DNA of 6,154 bases from positions 1 to 6,154 of the forward strand of contig JANXQE010000582.1 in NCBI GenBank assembly GCA_025356925.1. The letters are read 5' to 3'. Of the stretch, positions 1 to 5,724 are shown piece by piece (position 1 is the stretch's first letter; every line of letters starts with the position of its first letter). Source of the DNA: Limisphaerales bacterium (GTDB lineage Bacteria > Verrucomicrobiota > Verrucomicrobiia > Limisphaerales > UBA8199). The notes beneath the pieces were generated by a model that did not search any database, was not told the DNA's origin, and was given only the letters and a program-made list of their open reading frames with translations. A program made the translations under genes and the position numbers.

Positions 1-987
1 CAAAAGCTGGCGGCGCTGCTGGTCATGCTTGGGCCGGATAGCGCCGCGATCATGCTCAAGCGCTTTGAACCGCGCGAGGTCGAGGCCATTGCGCGCGAGA
101 TGACTCGCTCCACTCTGATCAGCCGTGAACAGCAAGACGAAATTCTGCAGGAGTTTTCCGCGGTCGCCCTGGCGGCCAGCACAGGCGTTTCCGCCGGGTT
201 GGATTTTGCCAGGAGCACCCTCGAAAAGGCGCTGGGCAGCTTTAAGGCCAGCGACGTCCTCGGGCGGGTGGTCACCACGCGCACATCCACTGGCGCGATG
301 CAGGCCATTGCCGAGATGGACCCCCGGCATGTCCTGAACTTGATCCGCGAGGAGCAACCCCAGACAGTCGCTTTCCTCATCAGCCACCTCGCGCCGGACA
401 AAGCGGCCCAGCTTCTGGGCCTGCTCCGTCCGGAACAGCGTGACCAGATTGTCGAACGATTGGCCACCCTGGCTCCCACACCCGTCGAGGTGGTCGAGAA
501 AGTTGTCGATGTCCTCAATGCCAAGATGGGCATCAAACAGACCCGCGCCTTGACCCAGACCGGCGGGGTGACTACCGCCGCCGACCTCCTGAACGCCATC
601 GACAAGACTCTCAGCCGCAGTCTCCTGACGAGCATCGAGGAACGCAACCCGGAGCTCTGCCAGGCCATCCGCAAGAAGATGTTTACTTTCGAAGACTTGC
701 TCCATCTGGATTCCCAGACCATCCAGCGCATCATGCGCGAAACCGACATGCGCGACCTTACCCTGGCCCTCAAGAAAGCGAGTGAGCCTCTCCGGAAATT
801 GCTCCTTTCGGCCATCTCCCGACGGGCGGCGGAAACCGTGCAGGAAGAACTGGCGTTTCTGGGTCATGTAAAACTGCGCGAGGTTGAAGCCGCTCAATTC
901 CGGATCATCGACGTGGTCCGAAAGCTCGAGGCCGAGGGCGAGATCGAGATCGACGAAGCCAAGGCCAACGAATATGAAATGGTCTGA
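1..987 (+). CDS. fliG: Flagellar motor switch protein FliG (5' partial)
   Basis: FliG forms the upper rotor ring on the MS-ring protein FliF and receives torque from the stators. The frame is open to the left edge, and the first visible residues (QKLAALLVMLGPDSAA) match the conserved FliG N-terminal helix, so the ATG at 25 is internal and roughly 10-20 residues are probably missing. In fragment numbering (328 residues) the middle domain carries EQPQ at 118-121 where most FliGs have EHPQ. A Gly-Gly hinge lies at 188-189 and an MFxF motif (MFTF) at 227-230. The torque-helix charges aligned to E. coli K264, R281, D288, D289 and R297 are K258, R275, E282, E283 and K291, with identical spacing and conservative swaps, so the motor face looks functional. 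The end overlaps fliH by 14 bases. Family assignment is very secure. Confidence 0.97.
   Translation, partial: QKLAALLVMLGPDSAAIMLKRFEPREVEAIAREMTRSTLISREQQDEILQEFSAVALAASTGVSAGLDFARSTLEKALGSFKASDVLGRVVTTRTSTGAMQAIAEMDPRHVLNLIREEQPQTVAFLISHLAPDKAAQLLGLLRPEQRDQIVERLATLAPTPVEVVEKVVDVLNAKMGIKQTRALTQTGGVTTAADLLNAIDKTLSRSLLTSIEERNPELCQAIRKKMFTFEDLLHLDSQTIQRIMRETDMRDLTLALKKASEPLRKLLLSAISRRAAETVQEELAFLGHVKLREVEAAQFRIIDVVRKLEAEGEIEIDEAKANEYEMV
961..964 (+). promoter_or_regulatory. Weak candidate ribosome-binding site for fliH
   Basis: The bases AAGG lie inside the fliG 3' end, nine bases before the fliH ATG at 974. This is the only purine-rich match to a Shine-Dalgarno core I found before the six gene starts in the window, and it is only four bases long. 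It mildly supports the 974 start over 884. It could equally be chance within fliG coding sequence. Confidence 0.3.
974..987 (+). other. 14-base fliG/fliH coding overlap
   Basis: The fliH ATG (974) precedes the fliG stop TGA (985-987) in a different frame, so the last four codons and the stop of fliG double as the start of fliH. An overlap of this size suggests translational coupling, keeping rotor protein and export-regulator synthesis linked. It also means no promoter can act between the genes except from within fliG. Confidence 0.75.
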
Positions 988-1558
988 AACCATTTTGTTT
1001 GCGCAACCGTTGCGGGAAGTGTCGCGCCTGGCCGGCGCACCCTCCGAGGATTGGGAGGCTCTTTTGCGCATTCGGGAAGCAGCGGCCTACCAGCGCGGCT
1101 GCCGTGATGGGGAATCCGCCTTGAACGAACAGTTGGTCCAGCAACGGGCGGAGGTCGCCGAACTGCAGCGGGGCATCCTCGAATCGCTCAGCCGCGCTTT
1201 TCCCCAGGTGGTCAAGGAGAGTGAAACGGCCCTGATCGGCCTCGCGTTGGAGGCCGCCAGCAGAATTGTCGCGGGCTTGCCCATCGACGTTAAACTCGTG
1301 GAATCCGTGGTCCTGGAGGCCTTGCGTGAGGTTGAGGACAGCGCCGAAATCCTTGTGCAGGTTCACGCGGAGGATTTGGGTTTGCTCCGAAAGCATGATT
1401 CGCAAATCCTCGGCGGGCTGCCCGATAAAGGCCCCCTGCGATTTATCAGTTCATCCGAAGTCACTCGCGGCGGGTGCCTGGTTCAAACCAGGTTCGGCCT
1501 GATCGACGCCCGCCGGGAGGTCAAACTGGAACAATTGGCCCAGACAGTTTCCGCATGA
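974..1558 (+). CDS. fliH: Flagellar export ATPase regulator/stator FliH
   Basis: FliH dimers bind the FliI N-terminus, restrain its ATPase and link it to the export gate and C-ring. I chose the ATG at 974 (194 aa). The frame is open back to an ATG at 884, but that would add 30 low-complexity basic residues overlapping fliG by 104 bases. From 974 the protein begins with Trp3, in line with the N-terminal tryptophans FliH uses for docking in Salmonella. A short GxxxG segment (Gly42, Gly46) precedes a predicted helix (about 47-75). The C-terminal FliH/YscL-type domain spans about 80-190, with the characteristic RGGCLVQTRFGLIDA segment at 165-179. It is somewhat shorter than Salmonella FliH (235 aa), mainly at the N-terminus and the GxxxG repeat. 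FliH diverges strongly between species; position just before fliI supports the call. Confidence 0.92.
   Translation: MKWSETILFAQPLREVSRLAGAPSEDWEALLRIREAAAYQRGCRDGESALNEQLVQQRAEVAELQRGILESLSRAFPQVVKESETALIGLALEAASRIVAGLPIDVKLVESVVLEALREVEDSAEILVQVHAEDLGLLRKHDSQILGGLPDKGPLRFISSSEVTRGGCLVQTRFGLIDARREVKLEQLAQTVSA
1555..1558 (+). other. ATGA stop/start overlap of fliH and fliI
   Basis: The fliI ATG (1555-1557) shares bases with the fliH TGA (1556-1558). This is the classic arrangement for termination-reinitiation coupling. The upstream sequence (acaattggcccagacagtttccgc is the context, with no GGAGG-like core) offers no independent ribosome site, so fliI translation probably depends on ribosomes finishing fliH. 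That fits FliH and FliI acting as a complex. Confidence 0.85.
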
Positions 1559-2970
1559 AAGACGCGCTCTCCTGCCGAACCGGGCGTTTAAACGCCGCGC
1601 TGCAACGCGTACGCGAGGCGCGTGTGACCGAGGTTTGCGGCCGGGTCGTTCAGCTCATTGGCCTGGTCATCGAGTCGGAGGGGCCGGTCGCCGCCATGGG
1701 GGAAGTCTGCCGGATCCGATCGACGCGCCGCGAAGAGGTGACGCTGGCGGAGGTGGTCGGTTTCCGAAACCATCATTTGTTGTTGATGCCTTTGGGCGAG
1801 ATTCACGGATTACATCCGGGCTGCGAAGTCATCGCGACCGGCATGCCCTTGCGCGCCGCGGTGGGCAGCGGTTTGCAGGGACGCGTGATTGACGGTTTGG
1901 GCCGGCCAATCGATGGCTTGGGTTCTCTCCTGACCGACCACACCGTCAGTTTGAACCTGCCCCCGCCGCATCCGCTCAAACGCCTGCGCATTGGCAAGGT
2001 CTTTCAGACCGGGATCAAGGCATTGGATACCTTCACCCCGTGCGGCCAGGGCCAGCGCCTTGGGATTTTTGCCGGCAGCGGCGTGGGAAAATCAACTCTC
2101 TTAGGCATGATGGCCTCGCAGGCGGAGGCCGATGTGAATGTGATTGCGTTGATTGGCGAGCGCGGCCGTGAAGTGCGTGAGTTTCTTGAGCGGGATCTCG
2201 ATGCGGCGGGCCGTCGCAAGTCGGTCGTCATCGTGGCCACCTCCAATGAACCGGCTCTGAACCGCGTCAAAGGCGCTTTTCTTTCCATGGCCATCGCGGA
2301 GTACTTCCGGGATCTGGGTCAAAACGTATTGTTGATGATGGACTCGGTCACCCGGTTTGCCATGGCCCAGCGCGAGATTGGCCTGGCCGTCGGCGAACCG
2401 CCCACCTCCCGCGGCTATACGCCTTCGGTTTTTTCACTCCTGCCCCAACTCCTCGAGCGGGCTGGGACTGGTGAAAAAGGATCCATGACGGGACTGTTTA
2501 CCGTCCTGGTGGAAGCTGACGACATGAACGATCCGATCGCCGATGCGGTCCGCTCGATTCTCGACGGCCATGTGGTCCTGACTCGGGAGTTGGCGACCCA
2601 AAATCATTACCCGGCCATCGATGTGCTCGAGAGCGTCAGCCGCTTGAACCGCGATCTGTTGTCGCCGGCTCAACTCGGGCTGACCGCCGCGGCGCGCGAA
2701 CACCTGGGCATCTATCGCAAAAGCCAGGACCTGATCAACATCGGCGCCTACGCCTCCGGAACTAATCCGGCCATGGATCGTGCGATCGCGTTGCACGAGC
2801 CGCTGAACCGATTCCTGCGTCAGAACATCAACGACGGTTTTTCGAGCGCGGAGAGCTGGTCTTTGCTCACCGAAACCTTGGCCCAGGCGTCAACCCCGCC
2901 CGCCAAGTCGGCCGCAAATGCACTCAAACCGGCCTTTGCCGGCCACTCGCTCCCCCCGGCCAATCCATAA
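1555..2970 (+). CDS. fliI: Flagellum-specific ATPase FliI
   Basis: FliI is the cytoplasmic F1-like ATPase that helps deliver and unfold flagellar export substrates at the FlhA/FlhB gate. The 471-aa product shows a beta-barrel N-domain and then the RecA-like core. The P-loop AGSGVGKST is at 173-181 (Lys179), GERGREV at 201-207 with the predicted catalytic Glu202, and Walker B LLMMD at 259-263. Lys179 and Glu202 have the same 23-residue spacing as Salmonella K188 and E211. The helical C-domain follows, and a Pro/Ala-rich tail of about 28 residues (443-471) extends past the conserved end. The start at 1555 was preferred over an in-frame ATG at 1474 because it forms an ATGA overlap with the fliH stop, and the extra residues would only re-read fliH. 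Sequence alone is close to injectisome SctN, but neighbours make it flagellar. Confidence 0.97.
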   Translation: MKDALSCRTGRLNAALQRVREARVTEVCGRVVQLIGLVIESEGPVAAMGEVCRIRSTRREEVTLAEVVGFRNHHLLLMPLGEIHGLHPGCEVIATGMPLRAAVGSGLQGRVIDGLGRPIDGLGSLLTDHTVSLNLPPPHPLKRLRIGKVFQTGIKALDTFTPCGQGQRLGIFAGSGVGKSTLLGMMASQAEADVNVIALIGERGREVREFLERDLDAAGRRKSVVIVATSNEPALNRVKGAFLSMAIAEYFRDLGQNVLLMMDSVTRFAMAQREIGLAVGEPPTSRGYTPSVFSLLPQLLERAGTGEKGSMTGLFTVLVEADDMNDPIADAVRSILDGHVVLTRELATQNHYPAIDVLESVSRLNRDLLSPAQLGLTAAAREHLGIYRKSQDLINIGAYASGTNPAMDRAIALHEPLNRFLRQNINDGFSSAESWSLLTETLAQASTPPAKSAANALKPAFAGHSLPPANP

Positions 2971-2985
2971 GCTGAAACCTAAACT

Positions 2986-3462
2986 ATGAAACCCTTCCGC
3001 TTCGCACTTCAACCGATCCTCGCCTTACGACAGCAGGCCGAACAATCGGCGCGTGAGCGCTACGCCGGGACTCTGCGCGCTTGTGAAGACGCGGCTGCCC
3101 GAGTCCAAAAGGCCAGCGTCGAGCTGACCCAGTGCTGGGCCGGGCTCTGTGACAAGCTCGCCTCGGGTGTGAACAGCGCTGAGCTGTTGCGCGCTCGCGC
3201 CTGGTGCAACGTGCTTGAGCTGCGCGTCAAAGAACGCGCCTCCGCCCTCGAAACCGCCCGGCACGCAGTCGACGCCGTCTGGCAAGAGCTCATGGTCGCC
3301 ACGCGCGACCGCGAAGGCCTGGATCGCCTGCAGGACCGGCGCCGTTCCACTTTTAACCGCGAGGCCCAAGCGGCCGAACAAAAAGCCCTGGATGAGGTTG
3401 CTCTGCAGCTCATTCACTCTCCGACCTCGGTGCGCGCGCTGGCCAACCCCACTGCTCGTTAG
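2986..3462 (+). CDS. fliJ: Flagellar export chaperone-like protein FliJ
   Basis: FliJ is the small coiled-coil stalk of the export ATPase, resembling the F1 gamma subunit; it sits in the FliI hexamer and contacts FlhA. The 158-aa product opens with MKPFRFALQPILALR, the typical FliJ start of an aromatic/basic stretch and then LxPLLxLR. It continues as an almost uninterrupted charged, Ala/Gln-rich helical protein. The conserved C-terminal signature lies at about 105-140: the charged LDRLQDRRR segment, then AEQKALDE at 130-137. There is no signal peptide or membrane segment, as expected for a cytoplasmic protein. Four cysteines (33, 50, 55, 74) are more than I would expect in a FliJ, with no recognisable metal motif. 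The start is the first ATG, 15 bases after fliI, with no Shine-Dalgarno sequence. Low sequence conservation makes order and end motifs the main evidence. Confidence 0.92.
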   Translation: MKPFRFALQPILALRQQAEQSARERYAGTLRACEDAAARVQKASVELTQCWAGLCDKLASGVNSAELLRARAWCNVLELRVKERASALETARHAVDAVWQELMVATRDREGLDRLQDRRRSTFNREAQAAEQKALDEVALQLIHSPTSVRALANPTAR

Positions 3463-3464
3463 CC

Positions 3465-4076
3465 ATGGGCCCCCTGCTTAAATCTCCCTGGGTAATCGCT
3501 CTCACCGGCGGACTGCTCTACCTCGCCACCACTGCGGCCCTGTTTCGCCCTGGCCAGTTCGAAAGCCTGGCCACTCCGGTCGAGGCCGCGGTTTCAACGA
3601 GTGACAGCCCATCTTGGAGCTTCCGCAATCCGGAGTTCGAGCAGTGGGTGGAGGAGCTTAAGCACGAGCGGGAAGCCCTCGCCCAGCGGGCTCAGCAATT
3701 GCAGGAACTTCAAACTCGCCTCGAGGCGGAACGCCAGGAAATCCTAACCGTCACGCAGACGGTCCACCAGCTCCAGATGGAGTTTGACAAGAATGTCGTC
3801 CGGATAAAAACCCAGGAGCTCGATAATCTCAAACGCCAGGTCAAGGTCGTTGGGGGCATGTCACCCGAGGGCGCGGCTGCCATGCTCAACGAAATGCCCG
3901 AAGACCAAACCGTCGCCGTGCTGTTCATGCTCAAGCCCGACGCCTCCAGCATCATCCTTGATACCCTCAGTAAAATGGGCAAGACGGAGGCCCGGCGTGC
4001 CGCGCAATTGACCGAAAAGATGAAGCTGGTCCTGCCTCCCCCCGCCAGCTCTACCCGCCCGGACGCTTCCAACTAA
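3465..4076 (+). CDS. MotE/YlxF-like membrane-anchored coiled-coil protein with MgtE_N/FliG-like domain
   Basis: The 203-aa product has three parts. Residues 9-27 form one hydrophobic segment after a short N-terminus containing Lys6, likely a membrane anchor rather than a cleaved signal. A charged coiled coil follows (about 57-128). A small helical domain at 130-189 (GGMSPEGAAAMLNEMP, then QTVAVLFMLKPD) resembles the MgtE N-terminal domain, which shares its fold with FliG. This layout fits the MotE family; alphaproteobacterial MotE is a chaperone for the periplasmic motor protein MotC. The position between fliJ and fliK equals ylxF in the Bacillus fla/che operon. The coiled coil and C-domain would be extracytoplasmic if the N-terminus is inside. 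It cannot be an Mg2+ transporter, since the MgtE channel domain is absent. A stator or rod/hook assembly role is inferred; I give no symbol because motE and ylxF are both used. Confidence 0.85.
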   Translation: MGPLLKSPWVIALTGGLLYLATTAALFRPGQFESLATPVEAAVSTSDSPSWSFRNPEFEQWVEELKHEREALAQRAQQLQELQTRLEAERQEILTVTQTVHQLQMEFDKNVVRIKTQELDNLKRQVKVVGGMSPEGAAAMLNEMPEDQTVAVLFMLKPDASSIILDTLSKMGKTEARRAAQLTEKMKLVLPPPASSTRPDASN

Positions 4077-4080
4077 ATTT

Positions 4081-5712
4081 ATGGTTCCTGTCATTCAGAT
4101 CGCGCCTGGCTTGCCGGCCACGGCGGACTCTCCGACGCCGGATTCCGGCCCGGCCGGATCAGGTCCAAATCGCTTCGAGTTGGTCATGAATCGGGCCTTG
4201 GCGAAAACACCCGAGGCTGAGGTTCGCCAAAGCCCAACGCAGGAGCCTGTGCGCCGGCAACCCCGCCAGAGAACGCCTTCCCGGCCAATCCCGAACGCAA
4301 CCTCCTCTCCGAGTCAGGCGCCTACTCCACCTTTAGACCAGCCTGCGGCCTCGAAGGCTGATCCCAATGTGGCGCCGAAAGATTCTTCCGACCGGGCAAC
4401 GACCGGGACCCCGGCTGTTTTGGGTGCTCCAGGCGTCGCCTCCGACCTTTCGGTCCTTCAGGCTTTGGGAGCGGCCCTCCCCGCCCTGTTGGTGCCGTCC
4501 TCGGTGCCTGCGTCGGCTACTAAAACCTTGCGCAGCTCAAATAACTACGGTGGCACGACTGCCTCGCTGCGCGAATCGTCCTCCGACGGCACCAACCACG
4601 AAAACTTGACCGTTCCTGCCAGCGCCGGAGGAGGCCAAAGCGGTTCCAGACCGCCCGCACAAAGTTCGTTGAACCAACCCGCTCAACCCTTCGGCGCTGG
4701 CTCGCCGATTCCTTCAGAAGGGCAGGGATGCCCACCTCGGGTCCCCCCCGCAAACGGCGACACTGAGAGTCTCTCGCCGGGAGCGGATGGCGTAAACGGT
4801 TCGGCTGCCGAGCTCAGCTCAACCGATTCTAATCGACCCACCGCGCCTGTCCCCGATGGACCCGCGCCAACGGGTTCGCTTGGCCTGGCTGCTGCGCCGG
4901 GCCTCTCACTTGCGCCAGACCGGGATGTGGGGACTGCGAAATTGCTTCCAAGTGGGACGAAGGCTGCGCCTGCCGTCATCCCTGCCAATGGTCTTCCTCA
5001 AGACCTTGGCACATCCGCTGCTCAACAGGAAACGTCGATGAAGAAGCCCGAGAAAACGCAAAAAACTGCCGACCTGTTAGAGCAAAATCTGCCGGGTGCG
5101 GGCACCATTGCTGCCGGGCACACCGAACCTCGGGCAGCCGAGGGGCATTCCGCCGGTTCTACGGGCGACTTTGAAAAAATCGCCGCGACGGCAAGTATGA
5201 GTGAGGCGGACAAGGTAAATGGCTCACAAACCTCAGCGCCGGCCGCTGCCGCCTCTGCGACAACGGATGACGCCCGTTTGCGTTCGCTCGAACGGACGCA
5301 CGATTTGGTTGCGATGCACGCGTTGCGCCTGACTCAGTCCGGGAACGACACGCTCCGAGTGGTCATTGAACCCGGGAGTGGAACTCGCCTGTCCTTGGAA
5401 CTCCGCTTGAATAACGGCGCCATCGAAGCCCAAGGGGTGTTGAACCAGGGCGATTTTAATTTTCTCAGCAGTCATTGGCCGGAGCTGCAGCAACAATTGG
5501 AGCCTCGCGGCATCCATCTCGCGGACCTTCAGTGCCCGACTGGTTCAGCCATGGACCAACGATCCTCCCAGCAAACCGGGGGCCAGTCCTCTGAGGAACA
5601 ACCACCCCGAAGCGCCTTTGCTGAGTTCGCTTTCGACGGGTCCATGAAGGACTCGCCAGCCGGCCGCAAGGGCCGATTGAAAACGTACGCTGGCTGGGAA
5701 ACCTGGGCTTGA
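4081..5712 (+). CDS. fliK: Flagellar hook-length control protein FliK
   Basis: FliK is exported during hook growth, acts as a molecular ruler and switches FlhB from hook to filament substrates. The 543-aa product has the expected architecture. A short N-terminal segment includes RFELVMNRAL (31-40), like the helix often found near FliK N-termini. A very long Pro/Ala/Ser/Thr/Gly-rich, probably disordered stretch runs to about 400. The C-terminal Flg_hook domain spans about 403-486: LRVVIEP at 425-431, a beta-rich segment, then a helix with WPELQQQLEPRGIHLADLQ (466-484). The usual PxxLG turn is degenerate here (PGSGTRLSLEL). A polar Gln/Ser tail (487-543) ends in aromatic residues. It is longer than Salmonella FliK (405 aa), almost all in the linker. 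The start lies 4 bases after the upstream stop, without a ribosome-binding motif. The linker alone is unrecognisable, so the C-domain and context carry the call. Confidence 0.93.
   Translation: MVPVIQIAPGLPATADSPTPDSGPAGSGPNRFELVMNRALAKTPEAEVRQSPTQEPVRRQPRQRTPSRPIPNATSSPSQAPTPPLDQPAASKADPNVAPKDSSDRATTGTPAVLGAPGVASDLSVLQALGAALPALLVPSSVPASATKTLRSSNNYGGTTASLRESSSDGTNHENLTVPASAGGGQSGSRPPAQSSLNQPAQPFGAGSPIPSEGQGCPPRVPPANGDTESLSPGADGVNGSAAELSSTDSNRPTAPVPDGPAPTGSLGLAAAPGLSLAPDRDVGTAKLLPSGTKAAPAVIPANGLPQDLGTSAAQQETSMKKPEKTQKTADLLEQNLPGAGTIAAGHTEPRAAEGHSAGSTGDFEKIAATASMSEADKVNGSQTSAPAAAASATTDDARLRSLERTHDLVAMHALRLTQSGNDTLRVVIEPGSGTRLSLELRLNNGAIEAQGVLNQGDFNFLSSHWPELQQQLEPRGIHLADLQCPTGSAMDQRSSQQTGGQSSEEQPPRSAFAEFAFDGSMKDSPAGRKGRLKTYAGWETWA
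4126..5280 (+). other. Low-complexity linker region of fliK
   Basis: This stretch encodes the Pro/Ala/Ser/Thr/Gly-rich centre of FliK, with many Pro and Gly codons and few aromatic residues. I looked for tandem repeats by eye and found only short, irregular echoes (Ala-Pro and Pro-Ala pairs, APVPDGPAPTG, LAAAPGLSLAP), not a regular repeat unit. In FliK and its relative YscP such linkers set ruler length, so this region is expected to vary fastest between relatives. Confidence 0.7.
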
Positions 5713-5724
5713 ACTTTACTGCTT

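Noticed and set aside
884..973. Upstream start extending FliH by 30 residues
   Set aside because: The added residues are Arg/Ser/Pro-rich, re-read fliG sequence and do not resemble FliH N-termini; the ATG at 974 gives a short overlap and an N-terminal Trp.
905..1405. 166-residue minus-strand open frame under fliG/fliH
   Set aside because: It lies opposite well-supported FliG and FliH coding sequence and its product has a basic, low-information composition typical of shadow frames.
1474..1554. Upstream start extending FliI by 27 residues
   Set aside because: The extension lies in the conserved 3' end of fliH, resembles no FliI N-terminus, and would break the ATGA junction.
2929..2942. CCGGC-CTTT-GCCGG hairpin near the end of fliI as a terminator
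   Set aside because: The stem is only five base pairs, lies before the stop codon inside coding sequence and has no following T run.
3025..3417. Two overlapping minus-strand open frames opposite fliJ
   Set aside because: Two different frames open over the same stretch is a composition effect; the plus-strand FliJ motifs explain the conservation.
974..3462. Injectisome (non-flagellar type III secretion) export ATPase cluster
   Set aside because: FliH/FliI/FliJ homologues occur there, but FliG, a Flg_hook-domain FliK and FlgD in the same run make this flagellar.
3465..4076. MgtE magnesium transporter
   Set aside because: Only the N-terminal-domain-like helical segment is present; the CBS domains and multi-span channel of MgtE are missing, and the context is flagellar.
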